Positions 9,428 through 21,770 of a DNA stretch of 64,000 nt are shown here, piece by piece. Source of the stretch: Maniola hyperantus (Eukaryota; Arthropoda; Insecta; Lepidoptera; Nymphalidae). The notes beneath the pieces were generated by a model, which was not told the origin of the DNA, did no database searches, and saw nothing but the letters and a program-made list of their open reading frames with translations. Positions within the stretch are counted from its first letter, which is position 1; every line of letters starts with the position of its first letter. Where the stretch lies: positions 15,894,720-15,958,719 of the forward strand of contig NC_048537.1 in assembly GCF_902806685.2 (NCBI RefSeq). The letters run 5' to 3'. The position numbers were made by a program, and so were the translations under genes.

Positions 9428-12400
9428 GTAGGTATATAAAACAGTACCTTGACTAATTGGCTGAATACAACACACATCCTATACTGGTGGACCTAGAGAT
9501 TTTTTGGAGGACAAAGTTATTCCTTAAGTAGGTAGGCGAAGCGAAGCTGTGCATAGATTAACCAATAGAATTGCATAAAACTCTCGCACCGCTTCAGTGC
9601 CAAATAAGCTAGTCTTCAATATTTGGGCTTATAATCCTTTTGTTATCAACATCTATCAAATTAAAACACGAATAATGCCCTCATATACAAATGTTTACTT
9701 TGGGTTTCGTTATGAATACTAATATGCGTTTTATACAATTTCGATCACGTACCTACGGATGTAATAAGCGATTGCTTCGTACTTGGAGCTTTGCCCTTAT
9801 ATACCGAAGTCTGTCTTATTATTGGGTCTTGTGTTGAATGATTCATAGGCTCTAATTCGCCGTATACTCCTACATAGCTGGTATTCAGTATGTATGATTT
9901 CGACGAGTCGCTCGACAGGGTGAAGGCCTTCTATAATTGCAACTCGGTCAACCATGTGATGCTATACGAATACAGTAGGTAGGTACACATGAAAGTCATT
10001 CAAGTTCAATTGACTTTCTGAATTAATAGGTCCATTAGCCTATATTGCCTGGAGACAGTGGTGCCTGGAAGTGATGGGGATAAGGCCCACCCTATGTATA
10101 TGACTGTTATTATGTCCTTTGTAACGTTTGTTAAGCAATAAAGTTATGTAAATATAAAATAGTCTATCGAGGCCAATCTGAAAACAATGGGTCCATCGTA
10201 GCACCAAAGAAAAGCCATGGTGAATAACTCCTGCAGCCATAGGTTTTTGTTTTTAATAATTTATTTATTTAATAACTCATTTATACTAACAGTTCATTCC
10301 TCTGGAATCCTGAAATTTTACAACCATATTTTTATCTAAGAAAATAAATGTTTCAGATACAGTAGGTACAATTATTATTATAAAGTAAAACTATAATATT
10401 GAAAATATTTCAAACTACGCTCAGGGAACAGACTGAAATCTAAAAGGTCGACGGTTCAGACCCACCTGTGACCCGCTGTGTCGTACTTGTTCCTGAAGTA
10501 CTAAGGCTGAGATCCATAGAGCGCACTTTGACTTTGCTCAGACTTAAGATTGAGTTAAAATGGGACAGATTTATGTGAGAGATATAGCCCTGTCTCGTTT
10601 TAACTCTGTCTTAAGTATAAGCTTAGTCAGAGTGCGCTCTATAGATCTCACCCTAAGACTTTATGCTCAGTTGGACGAAAAACTAATGACTCATTCATAA
10701 GCATGCTATTATAATAGCATGGTTAATATTCGTATAAAAAAACATAAGGTCCTTACATTAAAACCAGCAGAAAATTTAAATTGAAGAAACGAACCATAAA
10801 AGTTATTTAACGCAAAAGAAATGGGAACGGTGGAGAGCCAACGTAATGGTTTATTCAAATTTAACATCGCGCTGGAGAACCGCGCCTCAGGGCACGATCG
10901 AACCGCGCACACCTGCGACAGATAAAAAGATATTTCTGGATACTTTATTATTGCAATTTAAATAAAGCTAGGATCCCTCGAGAAATTTAAATACAGTCGA
11001 CTCAGCGGTAGAAAGTTTCTTACAGTGTTGCAACGATCGCTATGGTCTATTTGAATTATTGTGGATTTGTATTCTGGAGTAGCGAACTAAATTATAGTAG
11101 GTACACCGCACAATACGTGCAGATAAAATCTTTCTATTTCTGCAGTCCTACCTTCATTACCGAAGATCATCCTACAGATTAGATCCCAACCTTAATGGGT
11201 CAATTACTGTTTCCATCGACACAGATTTAAGAACCCACAAAGGTTCGATTATCTTAATATATCCAATGCCTCCAATCTCGCTCCGGGAAGACCTCGGCAT
11301 ACAGCAACCGGAGTCTACGTGACTTCTGGAGCGAGCTTGGATGGCTGGAGGGACGACTCCGGCGAGGAGAGGTACTATAGACGCCCAATAGACAGAAACG
11401 TCGAAGTGTAGAAACCTGCACAGAATGAAGACAGATTGATATCCACTTTCGTTCGAAATGTCTTCTGTTGTCCAACTGATCCTGAACAAAAATTCATTTT
11501 AGGTCCTCCTCTAATCTCTACTCATTAAGGTTTGTCCCAACTTTCCACGTCAATTTGCAATTTAATCTGGCATAAGTACACCAAAAGCCGAGACCAAATG
11601 CTCATATCGCAATTTTCGCCAGTCATGTGTTTACAATTATAGTTGCCACGAAACGTTCGCAGAGAATGCTCGAAACCGCTCATTGTAGTGAGCACAAACC
11701 CAAAACTGTCATGAACACTCCATGGCCCATTTCACTTTAATTGCATATCAGCGATGAAGTCGAATTGGCGTTCATCCGATGAACGCCAATTCGCCCTTGT
11801 GACTCCGGTATAAAAATACCGAAGTAACTTGAAAAGCTCATGCAGACGGAAGATTATGCGTGGGGCCAGTCATGAAGTGTTAAAAAACACTCGATCAGCT
11901 AAAAAATTAGATCAAACACAAAATAGTGCAAAATAGGTCAATAAAAGTGGAGAGATGGACACACAGACACCGCCCGAAGTGTTGCACATCGTGACAGATT
12001 GATAGAGGAGGCTTTGCCAGGTGGCACATTGAACTCAAACACTAGAGCTCTGCCTACTGATTCGCTAACTCTCTGTCTAAACTCTAACCTCGTTTGACAC
12101 TTATTATTAATCCATTGAAGGTGTTCTACGAAAAAATATTTTGACATCACTCAGTGGAGTAGTAAGTGGAGTAGTAAGTAATGTAGAGCCAACTAATGTC
12201 AAATAAGCAAGTGTTAGACACTGAGTTAACGAATCACTCCGCTGGATAAGTTAGGTTGAAACTGGCAGATGGTATTTTTTCCGTTTATTAGGTGTTGCGG
12301 ATAAATTTTTCGCGAAAAATATCACAAATTCCTAATTATTTTGTACAATAAGTAATTTATACAAAAGCCAACACCTCATCAAAAGGGTTTATTTGATCAA

Positions 12401-12738
12401 GAGTACGCAGTGTTTATGAAGCTTATTTGGCAAATGAAGCGCGGAGATTTGCCGCCTCCCTTCGGAATTTCTTTTGTCTAATAAGAAACAAAGTGTGAGC
12501 TGGAGCTATGAGCAGGAAAATTCATTTGATTAACTTAAACAAGTGTAAAAAAGCTTTCAGACTCGAAAATTACGGATACATCAGCGTTTTCTTGAGGTTG
12601 TTTTGCTATAATATATATTTAGATCTTTTATTATTTTTCAATCTTATTCTTGACAAGATAGCTCTTGATTGTGGTTCCACCTGGTAAATTGGCAATGCAT
12701 GCAACCAGTTAGCAGGGTAACCTGGAAGGGATCTTATT
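9428..12738. other. Mostly unassigned, except the MITE at 10505-10653
   Basis: A 105-codon minus ORF at 11172-11489 overlaps a second ORF in another frame and matches nothing I recognise. A short palindrome, CGAATTGGCGTTCATC/GATGAACGCCAATTCG, lies at 11761-11792. The rest is AT-rich and featureless. Confidence 0.45.
10505..10653. mobile_element. MITE with TAA duplication (PIF/Harbinger-like)
   Basis: 149-bp foldback. The ends GGCTGAGATCCATAGAGCGC and GCGCTCTATAGATCTCACCC are inverted repeats that continue inward to GAGTTAAAA/TTTTAACTC. Flanked by TAA at 10502-10504 and 10654-10656. A 3-bp TAA/TTA target is typical of PIF/Harbinger elements. Relative: 62740-62868. Confidence 0.82.
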
Positions 12739-13061
12739 TCTTCTTTTATGTCCTAAATCACTTTAAATTTAAAAACTTTAAACACTTTATTTCATTTTAT
12801 TTATCCATTTACTCGCCAACTTTATATATTCTATGCCACTGACGTTTAGGTAATATTTAAAAGGCGGTCACTGAAAATCAGCGTTGGGGCGTCTGGTACC
12901 TCAGATATTTGCTATATATAGAGGTTTGTGTCTGAGGGGCCCGACGTCTCAACACAAGCTGAGTGGCCTACCTGTTCGAGGTGTTGCACTGCTGTGACGA
13001 TATTGCCTACACCATGTACCACCTATATACCTCGAATATACATTATTCTATTCTATAAGGG
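12739..13061 (+). mobile_element. LINE-like 3' tail with (TTCTA)n end, copy 1
   Basis: Shares about 320 bp, inverted, with 45094-45430. It ends in ATTATTCTATTCTATA. The 3'-anchored match and pentanucleotide tail suggest a 5'-truncated non-LTR element with no coding part left. The short ORF at 12928 is incidental. Confidence 0.65.
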
Positions 13062-13158
13062 GTTATGTTATCCCATACTTACCACTAATCGGCTTTTACG
13101 CGGCATCGTACCTACCTGAATTTAGTTGAGGAATAGGGCTTTCAGTTAGGTCTATAGG

Positions 13159-13497
13159 CAGAGGCGGATTAAATGTCGAGAACGCCCTAGGCAAGCTCCT
13201 CATAGGCGCCCCTCTAAAAGCCATATTAAAATTTTTACTAACAAATTTCAAAAGAACGAGGAATCGTCTTATTGCATACGTAGTTGGTGTCTATTTATGT
13301 AAACGAGTGAAGAACATCAGGTCATGACACTTTGCTATATTAAAGAAGAGGCAGATTCGGTCACTCCAATATAATATTACTTAGTAGCGATAATTAGGTA
13401 GGCCAGGTAATGGAACTCTACATGATCGCGCGCGCCCCTTCGTAACCTCGCGCCCCTAGGCACGTGCCTAGTTTGCCTTAGGGATAATCTGCCTTTG
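13159..13497. mobile_element. hAT-like non-autonomous element
   Basis: 339 bp. Ends CAGAGGCGGATTA and (reverse) CAAAGGCAGATTA, 11 of 13 matching. Flanks TCTATAGG (13151-13158) and CCTATAGG (13498-13505) form an 8-bp TSD with one change. The CAGAGGCGG-type start plus 8-bp duplication points to hAT. No transposase ORF. Confidence 0.82.
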
Positions 13498-13904
13498 CCT
13501 ATAGGTATTGTTTTCAATTTTTTTTAATTTTTTTACTTGATTTACTGCTCACAAAGGAAAATACAGATTGAAAAATAGAAAACTAAGCATGAGAAGGCGG
13601 CTTTAGTGCTACAAGCAAATTCGTGGTAGTTAAGATAGATTTTGTGTTTTGTAATGGTGAGTTCATTTACACTCCTACAGTTGGACCAAACTTAGATGGG
13701 CAAACATACTCAACCGAAACAAACTAACGAGTAAAGTAACTAAAGTTTAATACAGTTTCGAGGAATGATAATAACATTCTCGGATATTTGTTCGGCAAGT
13801 GTATTGGGCTACAATCACTTACCACGTGTGGCCTACTCACTATTAATCTTGCCGAAACAATTTGTAACTGACATTCGAGTGTACACCACAGCCCCAGTGA
13901 ATAG

Positions 13905-14505
13905 GTCGGTGAAGATTAGGGTCTAAGAGCTAGCGCGTGCCAGACTTTCGTAATTTTATAAAAGCTGAAAACTTCTCTGCGTATTGTCCACAACACAGGG
14001 AGGAACAATCAGCGACTATAAAGTTTAGTTCATGGTGGCTTTGGAAAATACCAGGTAATAAGGTGTAAAACATCTTACGTCAAATTATAAAGCATTATAT
14101 TTTTATATTTTCTTCGGTATAGTATTAGAAATCACGTCATGCATTGCCAGACACTAGTATCGTGGCAACCTCCTGCCAGACGCTCGTAAACTTTAACAAT
14201 TTATTAAACTTTAAGGGTGTCTGGCAAGGGGTTTCCTCGATACTAAATGTCTGGCAATGCATGACGTAATTTCTAATACCACTCCGAAGTAAATATAAAT
14301 AAATCGACTTGTTACACTTGGACGTAAGTTTTTTTTACACCTTTATTACCTTTTATTTGTAAAGTCACCATGCTCCAAACATTATAGTCGCTAATCGTAC
14401 CTCCCTGAGTTGGGGACAATGCCCAGAGAAACTTGCAGCTTTTATAAAATAACGAAGGTCTGGCACGCGCTGGCTCTCTCTCTATTAGGGATTCGAACAA
14501 TAATA
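13905..14505. mobile_element. Large foldback element, arms about 260 bp
   Basis: 13926-14187 is complementary to 14222-14482. For example GCGCGTGCCAGACTTTCGTA pairs with the reverse of 14450-14469, GACTATAAAGTTTAG pairs near 14377, CATGCATTGCCAGACA pairs with 14249-14264, and the arms meet around GCCAGACG...GTGTCTGGC. The central loop is about 35 bp. By eye the arms are roughly 80% identical. No coding capacity, and TSDs are unclear. Confidence 0.82.
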
Positions 14506-14897
14506 CTCGCTGATTTCGACGAACAATACACTACCGAAGTCAAAATTGTTCAAAATGGTTGAATGGATTTTGCCTAACATAATATAGAACTGAAGGGAAA
14601 ATCAACAACATGGCTACCTTTACCCATAAAATGGTTATTGGTATTGGATTGTATTTAGATAGTATAAGAATAACGCTAAGTTTTTGCTAGCATTCTGGTT
14701 ACACCCTGTATTTTATTTCAGAAAAAATAGAGATCCCTGCGAAATTGTAATAAGATCCGAACGAAGCCAGGGCGGGTCGCTAATATTGTATAATTCAAAA
14801 GGAGTTGTAACAGTTTACTTGAATAAAAAAAAAAATATTTTGTATTCTAACGAAAAAGGAGTGTTGGGGACGAGGTGAATATTCCAAAAATATTCTT

Positions 14898-15325
14898 TAA
14901 AAAACCGGCCAAGTGCGAGTCAGGCTCGCGCAACGAGGGTTTCGTACTAAAGACATATTTTTTCGATATTTTGCATGATAATTCAAAAACTATAATACAT
15001 AAAAATAAATAAAAATCTGGTTTAGAATGCACAGGTGAAGCCCTTTCATATTATGATACCCCACTTGATATAGTTATATTACTTCGAAAATTGAAAATAC
15101 TAATTTTTAGTTCATGACCACAATTTTTTTTGTGTAATGTTACCACAAATTCACGGTTTTCAGATTTTCTCCCTAATGTTTGCTATAAGACCTACTACCT
15201 ACCTACCAAATTTTATGATTCTAGGCCAACGGGAAGTACCCTGTAGGTTTCTTGACAGACCGACAGACAATAAAGTGATCCTATAAGGGTTCCGTTTTTC
15301 CTTTTGAGGTACGGAACCCTAAAAA
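14898..15325 (-). repeat. Interspersed repeat P
   Basis: Minus-oriented near-complete copy from ACCGGCCAAGTGCGAGTC (hairpin end) to GGTACGGAACCCTAAAAA. Confidence 0.85.
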
Positions 15326-15607
15326 TCAAAAAAGTAGGTAATGGTAGATAGGCTTGGTAAATGTATTTAACCCCGGAGGAAAGAGTTTGATTCCGCACGT
15401 TTAAAACATTTAATTTAGGTTGGGGTACGAGGGTTCTAGCACATCCATTAGAGATAAAGGCCCAAAAAAATTAGTTTAAAAAAAAGGTTAAACAATAGCG
15501 AAATCGTAATTTGCGTATTTCGCCAGTCCTCAAAAAGCTCTTATGTTTTTGACGAATTTTACGATACACATAATAGCACACTGATCAGAAATAGAAATTT
15601 CGACGAC

Positions 15608-15950
15608 TTCCCTGGCGCAGTGGTGAGCGCTGTGGTCTTAATAGTGGGAGGTCCCGGGTTCGATTCCTGGCAGGGGTTTGGAATTTTATAATTTCTAAAT
15701 TTCTGGTCTGGTCTGGTGGGAGGCTTCGGCCGTGGCTAGTTACCACCCTACCGGCAAAGCCGTGCCGCCAAGCGATTTAGCGTTCCGGTACGATGCCGTG
15801 TAGAAACCAAAGGGGTATGGGTTTAATAAAAACTGCCATACCCCTTCCAGGTTAGCCCGCTATCATCTTAGACTGTATCATCACTTACCACCAGGTGAGA
15901 TTGCAGTCAAGGGCTAACTTGTATCTGAATAATAAAAAAATAAAAAAAAA
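15608..15950 (+). mobile_element. tRNA-derived SINE, second family, full length
   Basis: The head has box A-like TGGCGCAGTGGTGAGC and box B GGTTCGATTCC (15658-15668), giving an internal pol III promoter. The body carries GGTTAGCCCGCTATCATC and ACCACCAGGTGAGATTGCAG and ends in TAAAAAAATAAAAAAAAA. This is not a tRNA gene: there is no acceptor-stem pairing and the sequence continues into the SINE body. Confidence 0.85.
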
Positions 15951-15965
15951 TAGTTTATAGAGGTA

Positions 15966-16179
15966 CTAGATGATGCGTGGATTTAGGTTTTTAAAAATCC
16001 CGTGGGAACTTATTGATTTTCCGGGATAAAAGTAGCCTTAGCTTACATTCCGGGGAAGGATGTCCTTCCCCGGGATGCAAGCTCTCTCTGTACCAAATTT
16101 CATCAAAATCTTGAACGGATGGGCCGTGAAAAGCTAGCAGACAGACAACACACTTTCGCATTTATAATATTAGTATGGA
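15966..16179 (-). mobile_element. Helitron type A lacking its 3' hairpin
   Basis: CTAG at 15966-15969 and TCCATACTAATATT start at 16179. The hairpin (CCCGCGACTTCGTC) next to CTAG is deleted. Internal duplicated CCTTCCCCGGGATG segment. Confidence 0.8.
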
Positions 16180-18000
16180 TAGTATGGAATTATGGATTTT
16201 AAAAATTAAACTTAAAATGGATATCATAAAAGACTAGAAAACCATAGAAATTAAAAATATTAAATTTTATAGTTGGTAAAAAGAATATCAATAAAAGCTA
16301 GACGAGACGAATAGAGTATGAGTACCTACAGTATTTTTTTTTCCTGTACATCTAGTTTCCACAAAAAAAAAACTAAGGCTGAATCTTTTCAAAGCTTCGC
16401 GGCATGCCGTAAAGAGAGTTCAAACGACTTTACCATTCCATCAAGATGAGTATGAGTGAGCACATTTACTAATGAAGTAAACTAATGGATTCAGGCTGCC
16501 AACTCCATCTGAAAATACAAAACCTTTTTAATAGAAGATTCTCGAGTGTACAAAAGTTATCGTGCTTTGTTCAGAATTTTCGAATGAGAGCAACCGCTGA
16601 GTTTCTTGCTTTGGTTCTTCTTGGTAGAAAGGGCATTTTGGACCAGTAGTGGATTCACTTGATTCAAAAAAAAGTTTATTGAATAAAAAACTTTTCCTAT
16701 TCTTTGATCTATCTCTAAATGAATCGAAAAGTGGTGCTTATTTTCCACTGTAGACTTTTTTATAGTGTCTGAGAAACAGAGAAATGATAATGAGGTTGGA
16801 GCACGCTTGCCTAAAAGGTACGTTGATATTATTATCAGTCAGTCAGTTTGTCGTTTAGACTATAATGGATGTGACAATAATATGACGGCACTCAGCGGAA
16901 CTTACTCAAACATTGACCGAAAGGGATTATTCTTCATTTGGATCTTTAAGCCTATTAATCATTTTTGTCAGAGTGCCAAACCTTGTATCACGTACTTATT
17001 CGTCTATCGTTTCTCTACAAGTGACACACAGTGTAACTGTTAACTGCACTGTGAAACATACTTGAAATAAAGGCTAGTTTTCACTTTGATTAGTGCGAGT
17101 GCAGGTGTTTAGCAATTGCGAGTGCGAGTCCTTAGTGCTAGTTGTGTCCTACTGTTTAGCTCCTGCGCTTAGTAAAATTCAATTGTTGGGCGTCGAACAG
17201 CAAGTATGGACGAACAATTTTTCATAACTTTGCTTATTTGTAGAAGTGCTGCTTCCCGGGTAAGGACATAGGCTACTTTTACTCCCGGAAAATCAAAGAG
17301 TTCCCACGGGATTTTTAAGAACCTAAATCCATGCGGACGAAGTCGCAGGCATCTAGTTTTTTATATACAAAGCGTTGTAAAAATCGCAAGAGAGATGTGT
17401 GAGACAAATAGAAATAACGTAATCTACTGGCCTAAATGGCAATATTGAAGTGTTGATTAGCAAACCCTGTAACACTACTGTTTATCTTTTATCCCTGGTA
17501 CTTCACGAATAAAGATAAAAATAAAATGACAGACGAGGTTGTTATCAGTGTTTGCACAAGCGACCCATTCTAATTTGTTTAGTCGATCAATTAATTGCCT
17601 TAATTTATTGGTATCTCGAGTGCTTAATCTTGTACATGTGAATTTTTACACCTTATAATATTAGTACCTACCTACCTATAGATGAACGTTAATCTGACGT
17701 TGATCTTTTAACCCAAAATATGAATGTGCGTCTCAAATCGCAATCAATGTATTGTTTCTTCAAACCAGTTGTCTGGTTAAAATAAATGATGGATGAGATA
17801 TTAAAGTAAGCCTCGAGAGATACTCGTCGTGAGTGGTCGACGCGGATTATTCTTCATTTGTACCATATTCCCATTTGGTCGTTTTCGTTGAGTGCGAAGT
17901 CTTGTCTGACACACGATAGCTCCATCTCGTCGATCGGATTTGGCGCTTTAAGGGCGTTTTCTTATTAGCCGGCAACGAATGGCACCACCACTGCCACTTA
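16180..18000. other. Unassigned, except the Helitron half at 17245-17356
   Basis: A 92-codon plus ORF at 16765-17043 has no recognisable family. GAGTGCGAGTC-like repeats occur near 17100. No exon signature noticed. Confidence 0.4.
17245..17356 (+). mobile_element. Helitron type A, 3' half
   Basis: From TTCCCGGGTAAGGACATAGG to the hairpin and ATCTAG (CTAG 17353-17356). The 5' half is missing. Confidence 0.75.
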
Positions 18001-18512
18001 GGCACGGTAACGGTACGACTGTTAGGCAGTGGTCCGACCGCCTACGATGAACGAGAAACGAGCAGAACTCTAGTTCTGCTCGTTTCTCGTTCAACTTAAA
18101 CGAATTGGCGATCAGCGGGAAGCGAGTGTATAGTTTCGATAGTTTTGTCGCCGGGCTATAAGCGAGTGTGCAAGTGCGACGAGCGATTACTCGCACCATT
18201 CGCCCGCGGTCGCTCAGTCCTGTGCAAACCTGCGCGCGCGTTACACGTGTTCAAGCGAGCGAGCATCGCTGAACTAATAGCGCTGAGCGAGTATATTTTT
18301 GAGAGCTCGTCGCTCAGCGATAAAACTAGTAAAGCGAGTCGTCGCTGGCAGTGTGAACAGTCAGAGAGCAACTTTTGATATATGCATCTCTTTCGTTTAC
18401 ACGCAATGTAGGTACATTTATTGTACGTTTCTTGAGAGAGAAAAGCGCCGATAGTTAGTCGTTTTCTCGCCGGCGGTCGGACCACTGCCTTAGGCACGGT
18501 ACGGCTGTAAAG
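18001..18512. mobile_element. CpG-rich element with inverted ends and an internal palindrome
   Basis: AGGCAGTGGTCCGACCGCC (about 18024-18042) recurs inverted at 18472-18490, with GCACGGTA-type sequence outside both. The interior is rich in CG and GCGAG motifs, unlike its AT-rich surroundings. Overlapping ORFs (18145-18378 plus, 18156-18530 minus) look incidental to the composition. Probably a TIR transposon derivative; no transposase is recognised. Confidence 0.6.
18049..18092. repeat. Perfect 44-bp palindrome
   Basis: GAACGAGAAACGAGCAGAACT, two bases, then its exact complement. The 21-bp arms have no mismatch. Confidence 0.92.
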
Positions 18513-19123
18513 GGGTGCATGTTTGTCCAAACCTTATCTTTTGGTGATGCAAAAATCTCGTTTTCATTCTTGTAATTTTTTATTTTCTTGGAATTGGCCT
18601 CGGAAGGGAATTTTGTTATTGTTGTGATTCAAAAGAACACGAGAGGAGAGTTGAAGTTTCTAAGTACTACTAACATGGTTAGAGACCTGAATCCCACTTC
18701 TGATGTGTTATTTTTTAAATTTATAAATACTGAAATAGGTATATGGATAACCGAAGATCAATTACAAACTCCATAATATATTATTTATCAATCCGTATGA
18801 AACAATGCTGTAAAGCGTGTATTTATATTCTATTCTATTAACGCGCGCACGAACTATCTTCGCCCACGGGTATTGAATCTATTGTTGCTCGAATGGATTT
18901 TAAATTGGTTTTATTTTTTACATATATCGATTTATCGATACTAAGTTATTAACGGGAAAGGTTCCATTATTGGTTGCGTTTTTAAGGAAGCTCGTATCTC
19001 TCTATAATAAGTATTTATCTTACTTTGACTTAGTTTTATTCAGTTATCTTTACCAATATTCTAACTGTCTATATAATTTAACAGAGTTAACATAATATAC
19101 ACTTTAAAAAAACATACTATACG

Positions 19124-19430
19124 AAAAAAACGGTCAAGTGCGAGTCGAACTCGCACAAGAAGGATTTCGTACCATCATACAAGAAGTAACACTTTTTAAA
19201 CTTTTTTAAATTTCATGGCGGCCATTTTGGATTGTTTTTAGGTATTTGTTGTTATAGCAGCAATAGAAATACACAGTCTGTTAAAATTTCAACTCCCTAC
19301 CTATTACGGTTCACGAGATACAGCCCGCTGACAGATAGACGGACGGACGTACGGACGGATGAACAGCGGAGGCTTAGTAATAAAGGTCCCGGAGGGTCCC
19401 GTTGGCACCCTTTAGGTACGGAACCCTAAA
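19124..19430 (-). repeat. Interspersed repeat P, divergent subfamily
   Basis: Shares both ends with repeat P (GGTCAAGTGCGAGTCGAACT hairpin end and GGTACGGAACCCTAAA), but the middle is different (GGCGGCCATTTTGGATTG; GTTCACGAGATACAGCC). Confidence 0.75.
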
Positions 19431-19457
19431 GAGAAGTTATTGAACATTTATTATTTA

Positions 19458-19670
19458 CTAGGTGATGCCCGCGGTTTCACCCGCGAGGATTAAGGTTTTT
19501 AAAATCCCGTGGGAACTCTTTTATTTTTCAGGATAAAAAGTAGCCTATGTCCTTCCCCGGGGATGTAAGCTGTCTTTGTACCAAATTTCGTCAAAATCGG
19601 TTCAAGGGATGAGCCGTGAAAAGCTAGCAGACAGATAGACACACTTTTGCATTTATAATATTAGTATGGA
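19458..19670 (-). mobile_element. Helitron type A, complete
   Basis: CTAG 19458-19461, hairpin GCGGTTTCACCCGC, start TCCATACTAATATT at 19670. A and T flanks as expected. Confidence 0.85.
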
Positions 19671-21344
19671 TTGCGCAAAAAGTTCCTTGATGCCCACTTT
19701 CTACATAATAAATTAATATATTGACTACAAAAGTTCCTGCATCATTTCCCTGTTCATTTATTATGTTATATCTGCGATTGTAATGGGCATGTATCGGGCA
19801 GCTGTCCGAAGTTCATTTGGCTGCCAATACCATTACCTGCGCGTATGTGGTTGTCAAGTGGCCCGTGCTTTTGTTGCTGCGTTTATTTGCCTATAAACTG
19901 TTAAATAAACCAGTTGAGTGGTTGTTAAAGCTTATATTATGCGCACAAAATGACTTCACGTGCCATTTTATCTTTATGAGTCACTAGCTGGTGCCCGTGA
20001 CTTCGTCTATAAGTCACGTAATAGTATAAATACCAACTACCAGCTATGCCTCATTATTTCAAAGTTAGTTAGTAAAAATTTTAATATGGCTGCTAGAGGG
20101 CCTAGGGCGCTCTCGACCTTTAATCCGCCTCAGGGTCACATAACCAAGTAAGTCCGGTCTGTTTCTATATTGATGTGTCGCTCTCGAAGTAATTTGGTTC
20201 GAATCACAATTTGTATGTAAGTAATTTAATTAATGATTAAACGAACTTACCTGTAAACGAAGTTCTATCATAATTATACGAAGACTTTGCCCGAAGGAAT
20301 TAGATTAGATTACAAGTAGCACGCATCGTGTTGCCAATCCTGCACTGTATTTGAGTTTTTTTTCTCTTCCGGTGGATTCGGTGTCATGGTACTTCGAATT
20401 ACAATTTGTATGTAAGTAAATTAATTCAATAAGACTGTCATGTTTACGAAAGTAATTCAAACTGTTTCATTAGTTTCCAATTAGGGATAAGGACACTAGG
20501 AGAGTTTACATATTATTGTATCTTAGTTCTATGTTAAGGGTACACTTCTTAGGCGCTTCTCCATACGTATTACGCCTATTATTCTATTATTTGTTGTTCT
20601 AGTTCTATAACTAAACCATATATTGATTTATTTTTCCATTATCTATATCCTAATTAATATAGTAAAATTGTATTTATTTTAAAACTTATGGCCCTTGAAC
20701 AATCTCTATTTTGGTGCAAATTTTGAGGCAACTTCGTGCTTAAATTAGACTTTATAAAAAACTAAAAAATTGAAAAATTAACAACTAGCTTTACTTCGTA
20801 ATAATTTCAAAGTTTGTGTTAAAAAAAAAAGGTTTTCTTTTGCCAAAAATAGGCGTAGTTCCAAATGTCGATTTGCAATTTTTACTTTGCCGCTTTTTGC
20901 TTAAAAAAATTCATTTACCTGACCTCTCTCGGGGTGAGGTGCAGTTAGATGGTAAGGGTGACACACATAAATAACGTTGTGTCCCTCATCTTTGGAAACA
21001 GCACTGTTTTAGGTTCCACCCACCAACGAGCTATTGCTTCGATGAAGCGGGCTCTTAATATGTCGCTCTCATAGTAATTAATTGTGTTACAATTTATGTT
21101 TGTAATTATTTCAATTGAGGTAGATACACTGTCATGTTAACGAAATTAATTCAAGCTTGTGTTAACTATTTTCAAATTAGTGACACTAGAATTGCTGTTA
21201 AAGTGTTTTAGTAAAAGTTCATATTAAACAATTTTCAATTTAGGAGCACATGAACTATTCAGTCTATGTTTTTGAACTGTAAACTTGGAACAGTAACAAT
21301 CTTGATAATTACGTAGTACCCACCTACTCGTACTTCTATATTTA
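19671..21344. other. AT-rich stretch with local similarity
   Basis: GTCGCTCTC...GTAATT...ACAATTTGTATGTAAGTAA-like segments recur near 20174, 20393 and 21061, each followed by ACTGTCATG...AACGAAA at two of the sites. Probably an old local duplication. Confidence 0.4.
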
Positions 21345-21545
21345 TCAGTACCCATATTATAAATGCGAAAGTGTGTTTGTTAGTTGGCTTGTCCTTCAAT
21401 CACGTCGCAACGGAGCAACGGATCGACGTGATTTTTTGCATGCATATAGTTAAAGACCTGGAAAGTGACAAAGGCTACTTTTTATCCTGGAAAGTCAAAA
21501 AGTTCCCGCGGGATTTTCGAAACCATAATTCCACGCAAAATAAAT
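21345..21545 (+). mobile_element. Helitron type B without 3' end
   Basis: Starts TCAGTACCCATATTATAAAT after A. It runs to AATTCCACGC and then loses the hairpin and CTAG. Confidence 0.75.
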
Positions 21546-21587
21546 TGACACATCAATAAACACGAAGGCCCACTAATTATAAAATAC

Positions 21588-21770
21588 TACCTTATCGCGG
21601 ACGAACTTTCAAACCCCTATTTGACCCCCTTCGGGGTTAAATTTTCAAAAATACTTTATCATCATAATAGCTCTCTGCGTGCCAAAATTCAGCCCGATTC
21701 GTCTAGTAGTTTGATCTGTGCGTTAATACATCAGTCAGTCACTCAGTCAGCTTTTCTTTTTATAATTATG
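21588..21770 (-). mobile_element. Helitron type C, partial
   Basis: CGCGGACGAACTTTCAAACC through CAGCCCGATTCGTC to TCAGTCAGTCAC...TTTTTATAAT. The CTAG end is decayed. Confidence 0.7.

Noticed and set aside
11172..11489. 105-aa minus-strand gene
   Set aside because: No recognisable motif, a second overlapping frame is open, and there is no splice or promoter context.
14100..14299. A separate MITE with 80-bp arms
   Set aside because: Its arms are the inner part of the larger 13905-14505 foldback.
15608..15690. tRNA gene
   Set aside because: A and B boxes are present but there is no closed acceptor stem, and the sequence continues into a SINE body. The same applies to 49420-49494, 58142-58215 and 58795-58895.
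18156..18530. 124-aa minus-strand protein
   Set aside because: It spans the CpG-rich palindromic element; an overlapping plus frame is equally open, so it reflects composition.
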